Both the position numbers and the translations under genes were made by a program. The notes under the pieces were generated by a model. That model was not told where the DNA came from, ran no database searches, and saw only the letters and a list, made by a program, of their open reading frames with translations. Shown one piece after another: positions 10,173-19,548 of a stretch of DNA of 64,000 bases. This DNA is from Marinobacter similis (GTDB lineage Bacteria; Pseudomonadota; Gammaproteobacteria; Pseudomonadales; Oleiphilaceae). The stretch is taken from positions 1,364,001 to 1,428,000 of the forward strand of contig NZ_CP007151.1 of assembly GCF_000830985.1 (NCBI RefSeq). Direction: 5' to 3'. The stretch's first letter is position 1, and every line of letters starts with the position of its first letter.

Positions 10173-11273
10173 ATGCCGCCGTCCCAGGTGGGCAGTTTAC
10201 CAGACACACTGTTTTCCGCCGATGCTGTGCGGGAGATTGACCGCTATGTGATTGAGCAGCAGGGCGTGGACGGGTTCGAATTGATGCAGCGCGCGGCCCA
10301 TTCGGCGTTTCGGCGGCTGGTTCGGCAGTGGCCGGAAGCGGGGTCGATCCTGGTGCTCTGTGGCGCTGGCAATAACGGCGGAGACGGCTATCTGGTGGCC
10401 GCCAATGCGGCGCGTCACGGTATGGGCGTGCAGTGCGTTGCGGTGGCACCCACAAAGAAACTGACCGGAGATGCCCGTAAAGCCTGGCGGAAGGCCGTCG
10501 CTGATGGGGTTGAGGTGCAGGAATTCGCAACCTTGACCGCGGAATCGCGGGAGGCCCTGTTCAGTGAAGCTGATGTGTTGGTTGATGCCATGCTGGGTAC
10601 CGGCGTGTCCGGCGCTCCCAGGGAGCCCTTCGCCGGCCTGATTGCCCAGTGCAATCATGGATCGGCGCCGATTCTCGCCATCGACCTGCCGTCAGGGTTG
10701 AATGCGACCACCGGCGCCACCGAAGGCGACGTGGTGCGGGCTGATCTGACGGTGACCTTCATTGGTCTGAAAAGCGGACTGTTCACCGGGCAGGGTTCTG
10801 CAGTGTGCGGCACGGTTGTGTTCGAATCACTGGATACGGAAACGGGCGTCAGCCGGAGCGGGCAGAGGCCGCTGGCATGCCGTCTGGACTGGCCTTCGAC
10901 CATGTCCTGGTTACCCAGGCGGCCGGCCAATGCCCACAAGGGGCGCTTTGGGCATGTTCTGGTGGTGGCCGGCGAGCGAGGTTTTGGTGGCGCGGCTGAT
11001 GCCCTCCAGCTGGCCCTGGCCCTGCAACAGGTTTGCGCGCGCCCGCTCCAGAGCATCCAGGTGCCGGCGCCGGGCCAGGAAGCCGCCTTCGGTAGTGCTG
11101 GCAAAGCCCATGCATTGCTTGAGGTGATCCCGCAGCACTTCCAGGCCGTCGGAGGATTTCGCCGCCAGCCGGATCACCGGCGCAGTACCGCTGTCGGTAT
11201 CGGTGAAGCCCACGGCTTCCGAGGACAGATCCACCTTGTTCCGCACCACGGTAACCGGGGCATTGGCCGGTAA
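10173..11273 (+). CDS. nnr: NAD(P)HX epimerase/dehydratase, truncated at a chimeric junction
   Basis: Nnr (YjeF) repairs hydrated NAD(P)H: an N-terminal epimerase domain and a C-terminal ADP-dependent dehydratase. The epimerase domain is complete ([41 protein letters not shown]). The dehydratase domain begins normally ([20 protein letters not shown]) but homology stops at GERGFGGAA, near 10997. Beyond this the open frame continues only because it reads the antisense of mnmE up to 11273. About 230 residues of the dehydratase domain are therefore missing. The start ATG at 10173 follows GGGAGC. The truncation is seen directly; whether it is biological or an assembly artefact cannot be told from this sequence. 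Confidence 0.85.
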   Translation: MPPSQVGSLPDTLFSADAVREIDRYVIEQQGVDGFELMQRAAHSAFRRLVRQWPEAGSILVLCGAGNNGGDGYLVAANAARHGMGVQCVAVAPTKKLTGDARKAWRKAVADGVEVQEFATLTAESREALFSEADVLVDAMLGTGVSGAPREPFAGLIAQCNHGSAPILAIDLPSGLNATTGATEGDVVRADLTVTFIGLKSGLFTGQGSAVCGTVVFESLDTETGVSRSGQRPLACRLDWPSTMSWLPRRPANAHKGRFGHVLVVAGERGFGGAADALQLALALQQVCARPLQSIQVPAPGQEAAFGSAGKAHALLEVIPQHFQAVGGFRRQPDHRRSTAVGIGEAHGFRGQIHLVPHHGNRGIGR

Positions 11274-12242
11274 GCGGTCGATAAAATCCGGCCAGATCTC
11301 GTGGGGTTCGGTCTGCTCGGTGGTGGTGGCGTCCACCATCAGCAGGATCCGGTCGGCCTGGGAAATTTCATCCCAGGCCCGGGCAATACCGATCTGTTCG
11401 ACCTCGTCCGGGCTGTCTCGCAGGCCAGCGGTGTCGATGATGTGCAGCGGCATGCCATCGATGTGGATATGTTCCCGGAGCACGTCCCGGGTGGTGCCTT
11501 CAATGGCGGTAACAATGGCCGCCTCGCGCCCGGCGAGGGCGTTGAGCAGGCTCGACTTGCCGGCGTTGGGGCGGCCGGCGATCACCACCTTCATGCCATC
11601 CCGCAAAATGGTGCCTTGCTGAGCCTCGCCGAGAATGGTCTCCAACCGTTCGAGCAGCTGCTGCAGATCGCCGGCAACCTTGCCGTCAGCCAGGAAATCG
11701 ATTTCTTCCTCGGGAAAATCGATGGCCGCTTCGACGTAGATGCGCAGGTGGGTTACCGCATCCACCAGATCGTCGACACGGCGGGAGAACACCCCCTGCA
11801 TGGAGCGCACGGCACAGCGGGCGGCCTGCTCCGAACTGCTTTCGATGAGATCGGCGATGGCTTCGGCCTGGGCCAGATCCAGCTTGTCATTCAGAAATGC
11901 CCGCTCGGAAAACTCCCCCGGTCGCGCCAATCGGGCGCCGCGGCTACAAACTTCCCGCAGCAGCAGATCGAGGATAACCGTGCCGCCATGGCCCTGGAGT
12001 TCAAACACATCTTCACCAGTGAACGAATGCGGGTTGGGGAAGAACAACCCGATACCTTCATCGATCAGGCCGCCATTCTGGTCCAGGAAGGGGCCGTAAT
12101 GGGCGTACCGTGGCTTGGGGATAAAACCCAGCATCTGGCGGGCAATGTCCGCGGCAGCCGGCCCCGACACACGGACAATTCCCACACCGGCCTGGCCGGG
12201 GGCAGTGGCAATGGCGGCAATTGTGTCTGCTGTCTGGCTCAT
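10911..12242 (-). CDS. mnmE: tRNA modification GTPase MnmE, C-terminus lost at the junction with nnr
   Basis: MnmE with MnmG installs the cmnm5 group on wobble uridine 34 of several tRNAs. The tetrahydrofolate-binding N-domain, and the G domain with [14 protein letters not shown] (G1), [14 protein letters not shown] (G3) and NKVDL (G4), are intact. Family homology ends at [10 protein letters not shown], about 11001; the reading frame then runs through antisense nnr to a chance stop at 10911. The last 45 or so residues, including the catalytic Cys of the CxGK end motif, are absent. Start ATG 12242 ([16 protein letters not shown]) is preferred over an in-frame ATG at 12278 that lies in the upstream hairpin. 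A protein built this way should be inactive in modification. Confidence 0.88.
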   Translation of the reverse strand: MSQTADTIAAIATAPGQAGVGIVRVSGPAAADIARQMLGFIPKPRYAHYGPFLDQNGGLIDEGIGLFFPNPHSFTGEDVFELQGHGGTVILDLLLREVCSRGARLARPGEFSERAFLNDKLDLAQAEAIADLIESSSEQAARCAVRSMQGVFSRRVDDLVDAVTHLRIYVEAAIDFPEEEIDFLADGKVAGDLQQLLERLETILGEAQQGTILRDGMKVVIAGRPNAGKSSLLNALAGREAAIVTAIEGTTRDVLREHIHIDGMPLHIIDTAGLRDSPDEVEQIGIARAWDEISQADRILLMVDATTTEQTEPHEIWPDFIDRLPANAPVTVVRNKVDLSSEAVGFTDTDSGTAPVIRLAAKSSDGLEVLRDHLKQCMGFASTTEGGFLARRRHLDALERARANLLQGQGQLEGISRATKTSLAGHHQNMPKAPLVGIGRPPG

Positions 12243-12266
12243 GAATATTCCTTCGGGCACAAACAA

Positions 12267-12291
12267 CAGAGGCTCCATGAAGGAGCCTCTG
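12267..12291 (-). terminator. Hairpin between yidC and mnmE
   Basis: A perfect 10-bp inverted repeat (CAGAGGCTCC / GGAGCCTCTG) with a 5-base loop lies between the yidC stop and the mnmE start. The following T tract on the minus strand is weak (TTGTTTG), so it may be a leaky terminator or an RNA processing/attenuation site rather than a strong stop. Confidence 0.55.
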
Positions 12292-12315
12292 TCTGGGTCG
12301 GGTCAAAAATACCGA

Positions 12316-14019
12316 TCAGTACTTTTTACCAGCCGTCTCTGCTTCAATCTTGCGGGTAATGTACCACTGCTGACTGATCGACAGAATATTGTTCACCAGC
12401 CAGTACAGTACCAGACCGGCCGGGAACCAGAGGAAGAATACCGTGAAGATCAGCGGCATCATCTTCATGATCTTGGCCTGCATTGGATCCGGTGGTGTCG
12501 GGTTCAGATGCATCTGCAGAAACATGCTCGCGCCCATCAGAATTGGCAGAATGAAGTACGGATCCATCTGGGACAAATCCTGAATCCAGAGCATGAACGG
12601 GGCATGACGCAACTGCACGCTCTCGAACAGTACCCAGTACAGGGAGATAAACACTGGCATCTGCACCAGGATCGGCAAGCAGCCGCCCAGCGGATTGATC
12701 TTTTCACGCTTGTACAGTGCCATCATTTCCTGGGACATGCGCTGTCGGTCGTCGCCGTACAGTTCTTTCAGGCGCGTCAATTGCGGCGCCACCGCACGCA
12801 TCTTGGCCATGGACTTGTAACTGGTGGCCGAGAGGTGGAAGAACACCCCCTTGACCAGCACGGTCAACAGGATGATGGCAACACCCCAGTTGCCTACCAG
12901 GCCGTAAAACCACTCGAGGATGATAAACAACGGCAGGGAAATGAAGAACAGGAAGCCGAAATCGACGGTGCGGTCCAGGTTCGGTGCTACATTTTCGAGC
13001 CGATCAATGATCTTCGGGCCAATGTAGGCGCGTGCGCCCACTTCCACAGTGTCTCCAGCAGCCACGGTGGTGGCCGGATAAACAAAGCCCATCACGTACA
13101 GGGGGCCTCGGCGTGTGGTCTGGAACTGAGCCGGTTGATCAGGCTCCGGTACCCAGGCTGTCAGGAAGTAGTGCTGCAGGAAGGCCAACCAACCATTGGT
13201 AACCGACTGATTTATAGGAGTTTCTGAAAGGTCACCGAAATCGAACTTCTCGTACGGATCTTCCGAGGAACTCATCACCATGCCCAGAAATGCCTGAATA
13301 CCCATGCTGTTCTGAGCGGTCGGATCGGGCGCCTGGTCCCGGACGATTTTACCGGTGAAGTTGGCTTTCCAGGCTTCATTAGACTGGTTGTCGATCAGGT
13401 AGCGCACGCCGATTTCATAGCTGTTACGCTCAAATTGATAGCGCTTGGTGATCTTGACGCCGTCGCTGGTGGTGTAGGTCAGGTCAACGGTCAGCTGGTC
13501 CTGGCCATCAGACAACTCATAGCTGTCAGCGTTGGATTGATACACCGGCGCGCTGCCATTGGCGCGGCTATCCGGCCCATTGCGACCAATCAAGCCACTT
13601 TCCATGACGTAGGTGCGGCTGTTGGTATTGGTCAGCAGCTTCAGTGGTTCCTGGCTGTTCAGGGACTTGTCGTAATCGGTCAGCGAGCTGTGGATAAGAT
13701 TGCCACTGACCCGATCAATGGTGAGCTCGAAAACATCAGTGCGAACGGTAACAAACTGGTCTTCAACGGTGATGTCGGAATCCGTCGCGGTGGCGATCTG
13801 CTCTCCGCTCTCCGGCGTGCTGAACTCCTCACTGGTGCCAGTGCTCTGGTTCTGCTCAGGAAGCACCATGCTGTCTTCGCCGCCGGTGGTTGAACCAGTG
13901 TTGGTCTGGGCCACCTGTTCGGTTTGCGGCTGCTGATGGTAATCCTCATTCCAGGCAAGCACCATCAGATAACTGACAATAGCCAGGCCGGCAAATAATA
14001 CGATGCGTTGAATATCCAT
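12316..14019 (-). CDS. yidC: Membrane protein insertase YidC
   Basis: YidC inserts and folds inner-membrane proteins alone or with SecYEG. The 567-residue protein has an N-terminal membrane anchor (residues about 5-22), a large periplasmic beta domain preceded by a Ser/Thr/Glu-rich linker, then the conserved C-terminal five-helix insertase core with FYGLVGNWGVAIILLTV, the cytoplasmic loop with SYKSMAKMRAVAPQLTRLKE, and LGGCLPILVQMPVFISLYWV. It is intact and ends in basic residues (AGKKY). It is the fourth gene of the rpmH-rnpA-yidD-yidC set, with 4 bp between the yidD stop and the yidC start. Confidence 0.97.
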   Translation of the reverse strand: MDIQRIVLFAGLAIVSYLMVLAWNEDYHQQPQTEQVAQTNTGSTTGGEDSMVLPEQNQSTGTSEEFSTPESGEQIATATDSDITVEDQFVTVRTDVFELTIDRVSGNLIHSSLTDYDKSLNSQEPLKLLTNTNSRTYVMESGLIGRNGPDSRANGSAPVYQSNADSYELSDGQDQLTVDLTYTTSDGVKITKRYQFERNSYEIGVRYLIDNQSNEAWKANFTGKIVRDQAPDPTAQNSMGIQAFLGMVMSSSEDPYEKFDFGDLSETPINQSVTNGWLAFLQHYFLTAWVPEPDQPAQFQTTRRGPLYVMGFVYPATTVAAGDTVEVGARAYIGPKIIDRLENVAPNLDRTVDFGFLFFISLPLFIILEWFYGLVGNWGVAIILLTVLVKGVFFHLSATSYKSMAKMRAVAPQLTRLKELYGDDRQRMSQEMMALYKREKINPLGGCLPILVQMPVFISLYWVLFESVQLRHAPFMLWIQDLSQMDPYFILPILMGASMFLQMHLNPTPPDPMQAKIMKMMPLIFTVFFLWFPAGLVLYWLVNNILSISQQWYITRKIEAETAGKKY

Positions 14020-14023
14020 AGAG

Positions 14024-14316
14024 TTACTGTCTGGTCTGGGTTGTAGTGTGGGAGTGCTCAGCCTGAAGGCAGGGTGTTACGGCCTTGCTGGAATCGGATT
14101 GTGCCATACCCGGTACTGGATCATAACCACCCTCGGCCCAGGGATGACATCGTAATAACCGACGAGTAGCGAGAATCAGTCCTTTCAACGCACCGTGATG
14201 GTTGATCGCTTCAACGGCGTATTGTGAACAGGTTGGATAATGGCGGCAATGACTAGCATCATGGGACTGAGGGCGTACTGGTAGAAACGGATAGGAACAA
14301 GCAGAAGTTTACGCAT
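14024..14316 (-). CDS. yidD: Membrane protein insertion efficiency factor YidD, one frame break
   Basis: YidD is a small membrane-associated protein that assists YidC-dependent insertion. The start [18 protein letters not shown] overlaps the rnpA stop (TGATG), and the family signature [15 protein letters not shown] and [13 protein letters not shown] appear in the next frame. The break is near 14247, after SPMM, and one missing base gives a 97-residue protein. The gene overlaps rnpA and is followed at once by yidC, as in most proteobacteria. Confidence 0.88.
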
Positions 14317-14722
14317 CAACCCGATCCTTTGCCGGCTGGTTGTGCTGATGGAGCGTTCGCAGGTAGCGACTGCTGGTGTTTCCGTTTTAGTCGACGCCAC
14401 AAATCGTTGAGCGCGGCCGTTACCGTTGGGGTTTCCAGTTTGGCGAGTCCCTGGCGACCGAGTACGACAATATCCAGCCCTGGATAATCAGTCTGGTGCC
14501 GAAAGGTCTCCCGAACCTGTCGCTTGATCCTGTTTCTCTGGACCGCGAGTTTCAGATTTTTCTTGGAAAAAATCAAACCGATCCTGGCGTGTCCGAGATT
14601 ATTCGGTGTAGCAGGATCAGAAAATTCCTGTGCGGAACTTTCAGCTGAACGTCATCGAAGACTTTGCCGTAATCAGCCGGTCTGAGCAGACGGTGCGATT
14701 TCGGGAAACTCAAAGCCTTCAT
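14316..14722 (-). CDS. rnpA: Ribonuclease P protein component, one frame break
   Basis: RnpA is the basic protein subunit of RNase P, which matures tRNA 5' ends. The start MKALSFPKSHRLLRPADYG lies 12 bp after the rpmH stop. The RNR motif region LAVQRNRIKRQVRETFR is intact. The frame breaks near 14612 between NFLIL and TPNNLGHARIG; one missing base in CTGGCT restores about 135 residues with a Gln/Ala/Pro-rich tail. RNase P is essential, so the break is unlikely to be real. Confidence 0.92.
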
Positions 14723-14734
14723 GAGGCGCGCTGG

Positions 14735-14869
14735 TTACGCTGACAGACGTGCGCGGCCTTTGGCACGACGACGGGAAATAACCTTGCGACCGTTGGCAGT
14801 GGCCATACGGGCACGGAAACCGTGTACGCGCTTACGCTTCAGGACGCTTGGTTGAAACGTTCTCTTCAT
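14735..14869 (-). CDS. rpmH: 50S ribosomal protein L34
   Basis: The 44-residue protein [20 protein letters not shown]... matches bacterial L34 over its full length, with the highly basic C-terminus [12 protein letters not shown]. The ATG at 14869 is chosen because L34 always starts MKRTFQPS; a longer in-frame upstream extension is spurious. It faces oriC and starts the rpmH-rnpA-yidD-yidC operon. Confidence 0.98.
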   Translation of the reverse strand: MKRTFQPSVLKRKRVHGFRARMATANGRKVISRRRAKGRARLSA

Positions 14870-14942
14870 GGTGATGATCTCACAATTCGTAAGTTGAAAA
14901 TTCGTATGTGGCTGGAAAATGTACAGCCAAAACAGGAGCGGC

Positions 14943-14971
14943 ATGATATGCAAATGCGGGGGAAAGTTCAA
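14943..14971 (-). promoter_or_regulatory. Sigma-70 promoter for rpmH operon
   Basis: On the minus strand TTGAAC (14966-14971) and TATCAT (14943-14948) are separated by exactly 17 bp, 74 bp upstream of the rpmH start. It is a good match to the sigma-70 consensus in the expected place. Confidence 0.65.
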
Positions 14972-15029
14972 TGGGTATCGATAAGTGGTTTTCACAGGTG
15001 CTCATTGGCCGGACTAACCTGAACAGATC

Positions 15030-15345
15030 TAGACCAGATAATAAAATCTATAGGTTCTTTTAGATTTCTCTTTAAGGATTAATTATTACTGTTATTACTG
15101 AGGCCGTTTTCTGTGGATAAGCAAAGAAAATGCATCTAAGCCAGTAAGTTACGGAGATGATAAGGGGGCTTACAAATACCGATAAGCCCTGTGGACAGTG
15201 GCACTACGAATTGTGCATAAGTGACTTCGGGTGATCACATCCTAGTTATCCACCGTTCGGTCCTAGGGTTTCACACAGGGTTGAAGGCAGGGTATGCACA
15301 AGGGGGTGTGGATAACAGTTTTTGAAAGAATTTTCTGTACACAAG
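15030..15345. other. oriC: Chromosomal replication origin oriC
   Basis: The 658-bp gene-free stretch 14870-15527 between rpmH and dnaA holds a cluster of DnaA boxes. Perfect TTATNCACA matches lie at 15112-15120, 15212-15220 and 15307-15315, all on the minus strand. Matches with one mismatch are TTATCCACC at 15246-15254 and GTATGCACA at 15292-15300. A strongly AT-rich segment at about 15037-15100, on the rpmH side, is the likely unwinding element. Position between rpmH and dnaA is the same as in Pseudomonas. The remainder of the stretch holds the rpmH and dnaA promoters. Confidence 0.9.
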
Positions 15346-15423
15346 GCTGTAGGTAAGTCTGGAACTAATTGATAAGTTTATTCTTTTATTTCCACAGCCT
15401 GTTCATGAAATAGTCGGCGGTCT

Positions 15424-15451
15424 TTCACTGGTGGGCCCATCGGGTTAGAAT
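15424..15451 (+). promoter_or_regulatory. Possible dnaA promoter
   Basis: TTCACT (15424-15429) and TAGAAT (15446-15451) with 16-bp spacing lie 77 bp upstream of the dnaA GTG. The perfect DnaA box at 15307-15315 is about 110 bp further upstream, which would allow autoregulation. Confidence 0.4.
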
Positions 15452-15527
15452 CTCGCGTTATCTCTTTGGATTGGATGTCTCGCAATTCTGATCTGAGACA
15501 TTTCTGGGTTATCAGGAGCAGGCTGTC

Positions 15528-16991
15528 GTGCCGAACACCATGTGGCATCAATGTCTTGAAGTACTCCGGGACGAGTTTCCCGCACAACAGTTCAACACCT
15601 GGCTCAGACCCCTGCAGTCCGATCTCCGGGAGGGGCAGCTGATGTTGTTCGCTCCAAACCGGTTTGTTATGGACTGGGTTAATGAGAAATACCTTCGACG
15701 TATAGAAGAAGTGTTGAAGGATTTGAACGGGGGCCAGGCTCCCCGCGTAAACATGAAGGTAGGCTCTGCGCCCCGGAACAGTGAGCCGGTAAGTCGGTCC
15801 GAGGTTTCGGTTCGGTCCAGTGGTGCTGTGCAGGAAGAAAGCGGCAGCAGGGTCACCGAAGAAGAGAAAGGTGTCGCGGTCAGTGCCGGTGACAATACTT
15901 CGGTGCGCGCGAAACCAAGTAACCCAAGTTACGAGCGTCGGCCGGTTCAGGTCGAGGGTGACATCAAGCATCAGAGCTTCCTGAACGAAGGCTTCACCTT
16001 CGATACTTTTGTAGAGGGTAAGTCGAACCAGTTGGCCCGGGCGGCCTCGATGCAGGTTGCGGAGAATCCGGGTGGAGCTTATAACCCGCTGTTCCTCTAC
16101 GGCGGCGTGGGCCTGGGTAAAACTCACCTGATGCACGCTATCGGTAATGAGATTGTACGGCGCAAACCCGGGGCCAAGGTGGCCTACCTGCGCTCGGAAC
16201 GGTTTGTGGCGGATATGGTAAAGGCGCTGCAATTGAACGCGATCAACGAGTTCAAGCGCTATTACCGGTCGGTGGACGCGCTACTGATCGATGATATTCA
16301 GTTTTTTGCCCGCAAGGAGCGCTCCCAGGAAGAGTTTTTCCACACCTTCAATGCCTTGCTTGAAGGCGGACAGCAGGTCATCGTTACCTGTGATCGCTTT
16401 CCCAAGGAAATTGTCGACATGGAAGAGCGTTTGAAGTCCCGGTTTGGTTGGGGCCTGACGGTGATGGTGGAACCACCGGAATTGGAAACCCGGGTCGCCA
16501 TCCTGATGAAGAAAGCGGATCAGGCGAACGTAAAACTCAGTAGTGAAGCGGCCTTTTTTATTGCCCAAAAGATCCGATCAAACGTGCGCGAGCTTGAAGG
16601 TGCACTGCGTTTGGTGATAGCGAATGCTCACTTCACAGGATCTGAGATTACCCCGCCGTTTATCCGGGAAAGTCTGAAAGATCTGTTGGCCCTGCACGAG
16701 AAGCAGGTCAGCATCGATAATATTCAGCGTACTGTGGCCGAGTATTACAAGATCAAAGTGGCCGATCTGCTGTCCAAGCGTCGGACCCGGACGGTGACCC
16801 GGCCACGCCAGGTGGCGATGTCGCTGTCCAAGGAATTGACCAATCACAGTCTGCCGGAAATTGGTGACGCTTTCGGTGGCCGTGACCACACCACCGTGCT
16901 GCACGCGTGCAAGAAAATCGTGGAACTGCAGGAGACTGATCCGGGTATCCGCGAGGATTATCAGAACTTTATGAGATTGCTGACCACCTGA
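15528..16991 (+). CDS. dnaA: Chromosomal replication initiator DnaA
   Basis: DnaA binds the boxes in oriC and opens the origin. The 487-residue protein has domain I (about 1-85, [20 protein letters not shown]), a variable linker, the AAA+ domain with Walker [14 protein letters not shown] near residue 192 and Walker [11 protein letters not shown], and the C-terminal DNA-binding domain with the signature [15 protein letters not shown]. The start is GTG at 15528, preceded by CAGGAGCAGG. It is intact. dnaN follows after 55 bp. Confidence 0.98.
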   Translation: MPNTMWHQCLEVLRDEFPAQQFNTWLRPLQSDLREGQLMLFAPNRFVMDWVNEKYLRRIEEVLKDLNGGQAPRVNMKVGSAPRNSEPVSRSEVSVRSSGAVQEESGSRVTEEEKGVAVSAGDNTSVRAKPSNPSYERRPVQVEGDIKHQSFLNEGFTFDTFVEGKSNQLARAASMQVAENPGGAYNPLFLYGGVGLGKTHLMHAIGNEIVRRKPGAKVAYLRSERFVADMVKALQLNAINEFKRYYRSVDALLIDDIQFFARKERSQEEFFHTFNALLEGGQQVIVTCDRFPKEIVDMEERLKSRFGWGLTVMVEPPELETRVAILMKKADQANVKLSSEAAFFIAQKIRSNVRELEGALRLVIANAHFTGSEITPPFIRESLKDLLALHEKQVSIDNIQRTVAEYYKIKVADLLSKRRTRTVTRPRQVAMSLSKELTNHSLPEIGDAFGGRDHTTVLHACKKIVELQETDPGIREDYQNFMRLLTT

Positions 16992-17046
16992 TGCCGGGCG
17001 TTAGCGCGAAACATTCACCCTTCAACATAAAAGAATGCTGAGTGCC

Positions 17047-18150
17047 ATGAAACTGACGATCAGCCGTGAATCCCTGCTCACCCCGCTGCAAAGCATTGCT
17101 GGCGTGGTGGAAAAGAAACAGACCATGCCGGTGTTGTCGAATGTTCTGCTGGTAGCCGAAGATAATACTCTGACGCTGACCGGCACGAATATGGAAGTGG
17201 AACTGGTGGCCCGTGTTACTCCGGTACACGTGGACCAGCCCGGCCGGATTACCGTGCCCGCCCGAAAGCTGGCCGACATCTGTCGGGCGCTGGGTGAAGA
17301 AGCGCCTCTGGAGCTTGGGCTGGAAGGTGACCGTTTGCACCTACGCTGTGGAAAAAGTCACTTTACCCTGTCGACACTGCCGGCGGAGCATTTCCCGAAT
17401 GTCGAAGACGAAGCCGAAAGCTTCCGTCTGGAGCTGCCCCAGAAAGAACTGGAGCGGATGTTCGATGCCACGGCGTTCGCCATGGCCCAGCAGGATGTCC
17501 GTTATTACCTGAACGGCCTGTTGCTGGAAGTGGATCAGGGCCATGTCCGTACTGTCGCTACCGACGGACATCGGTTGGCCATGGCGCACCTGGAGTTACC
17601 CACAGGTTGTCCGGAACTGCGGCAGGTGATCGTGCCCCGAAAGGGTGTGCTGGAACTGGCACGGCTGTTGGATGATGTAGAAACACCGGTGACACTGGTG
17701 ATTGGTGATAACCATCTGCGGGCCACCGTCGGTGCCTACACCTTTACCTCGAAACTGATTGAGGGCAAGTTCCCGGACTACAACCGAGTTATCCCCAGGG
17801 GTGGCGACAAAGTAGTCCTGGCCGATCGGGCGACCTTGAAGAACACCCTTCAGCGTGCCGGCATCCTGTCTCACGAAAATATTCGCGGCGTACGGCTGAA
17901 TCTGGCGCCGAACGAGTTGGAGGTGTTTGCCAATAACCCGGACCAGGAACAAGCGGAAGATGCCTTGCCGGTGGAGTATCAGGGTGAGTCCCTGCAGATC
18001 GGGTTCAATGTTGGTTATCTGGTGGATGTGATGAACGCACTGGATGATGATCAGGTGAAGATCACTTTGTCCAATCCGAACAGCAGCGCTTTGATTGAGT
18101 CCCAGATGGACAATCGTTGCCTGTACGTTGTTATGCCGATGCGGCTATAG
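17047..18150 (+). CDS. dnaN: DNA polymerase III beta subunit (sliding clamp)
   Basis: The clamp tethers polymerase III to DNA. The 367-residue protein has three clamp domains and ends with the family's typical YVVMPMRL. MKLTISRESLLTPLQ at 17047 is the family start; the ATG 12 bp upstream is less likely. It is intact and lies between dnaA and the kinase-like gene. Confidence 0.98.
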   Translation: MKLTISRESLLTPLQSIAGVVEKKQTMPVLSNVLLVAEDNTLTLTGTNMEVELVARVTPVHVDQPGRITVPARKLADICRALGEEAPLELGLEGDRLHLRCGKSHFTLSTLPAEHFPNVEDEAESFRLELPQKELERMFDATAFAMAQQDVRYYLNGLLLEVDQGHVRTVATDGHRLAMAHLELPTGCPELRQVIVPRKGVLELARLLDDVETPVTLVIGDNHLRATVGAYTFTSKLIEGKFPDYNRVIPRGGDKVVLADRATLKNTLQRAGILSHENIRGVRLNLAPNELEVFANNPDQEQAEDALPVEYQGESLQIGFNVGYLVDVMNALDDDQVKITLSNPNSSALIESQMDNRCLYVVMPMRL

Positions 18151-18160
18151 GAGTATCACC

Positions 18161-19431
18161 ATGGGCACCGTGACGAACGGAATCAAGGGCGCCTTCAGGA
18201 TTGGACAAACCCTGTCCGTGCTGGGGCGTACCGGTGTCAATTGGGTTCGGGGCGATCGCCCCCTACCCCGCGTCTGTTACGGCAGACCTTCGAATCCCTG
18301 GGCGCGACCTACATCAAGCTGGGTCAGTTCATTGCCAGCTCCCCCACCTTCTTCCCGAAGGAGTATGTGGAGGAATTCCAGTACTGTCTGGATAAAACCC
18401 CCAACCTGCCCTTCGGTGTGATCAAAAAGATTATCAGTGACGAACTGGACCGGCCGCTTGACCAGGTGTACGCGGATATTGATCCGGTGGCACTGGCGTC
18501 CGCCTCCATTGCCCAGGTCCACGCGGCACGGCTAGTAACAGGTGAGGATGTCGTGATCAAGGTGCAGAAGCCGGGTGTGGAAAACATCCTGCTGACGGAT
18601 CTGAATTTCCTGTACCTGTCGGCGCGCATTCTGGAGACACTGGCGCCGAAACTGTCCTGGACCTCGTTGTCCGGGATTGTCGAGGAAATTCAGCGCACCA
18701 TGATGGAGGAATGTGACTTCATCAAGGAAGCGAATAACCTGAAGGTGTTTCGCAATTTCCTGAACGATACTCACAACGAGGACGCCACGGTACCGCTGGT
18801 GTATGAACAGTGCAGCACCCGCCGGGTACTGACCATGGAGCGTTTCCATGGCGTACCTTTAACGGACCTGGAAAGCATCCGGGGTTACGCACGGGACCCG
18901 GAGCGGACCCTGATCACGGCGATGAACACCTGGTTTGCCAGCCTGACCCAGTGTGAGTTTTTCCACGCGGACGTTCACGCCGGTAACCTGATGGTGCTTA
19001 AGGACGGTCGGGTCGGCTTTATCGACTTCGGCATTGTCGGGCGGATCAAGCCGGACACCTGGCAGGCGGTCAGTGATTTCATTTCCTCGGTAATGGTGGG
19101 TAACTTCGAAGGCATGGCCGACGCCATGATTCGCATCGGGGTAACACACCAGACCGTACTGGTGGATGAATTGGCGGCAGACCTGCGCCGGTTGTATCAG
19201 CAGATGGACAAGATGGTGCCGGATCAGGTGCCGTACGAGGCAGATCAGGCCGAAGACGATGTCAACCACATCCTGATGGATATGGTAAAAATCGGCGAGA
19301 GCCATGGCCTGCATTTCCCGCGGGAATTTGCCTTGCTGTTGAAACAGTTCCTCTACTTCGATCGCTACGTTCACATCCTGGCGCCGGAAATGGATGTGTT
19401 CATGGATGAGCGACTGAACATGCTCCATTAA
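18161..19431 (+). CDS. ABC1/UbiB-family atypical kinase, one frame break
   Basis: The protein belongs to the ABC1/AarF/UbiB atypical kinase family. It has the invariant KxGQ motif (YIKLGQFIASSP), the alanine/serine loop ASASIAQVHAA, a nucleotide-binding lysine in VVIKVQKPGV, the catalytic loop FHADVHAGNLM and the metal-binding DFG (FIDFGIVGRI). Unlike UbiB it lacks an evident C-terminal pair of membrane helices, so it may be a paralogue not involved in ubiquinone synthesis; its substrate is unknown. Start ATG 18161 follows TAGGAG and lies 10 bp after dnaN. The frame breaks near 18262 in a C run between VRGDRP and PTPRLLRQ; one additional C restores about 423 residues. Its location between dnaN and recF is unusual. 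Confidence 0.88.
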
Positions 19432-19548
19432 GGCGGTCGCCTTAGCGGGCGGGCTTTTGTACACTAGGGCAGCGTTACACGAGTGGTAATGCTGCTTTTT
19501 TTTGGTCGCTTCAAACTCCCCTCCTCGCCACGTTGAGTTCCCGTTTTT

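Noticed and set aside
10998-11273. A new C-terminal domain on Nnr
   Set aside because: These codons are the antisense of mnmE, so the domain is not real.
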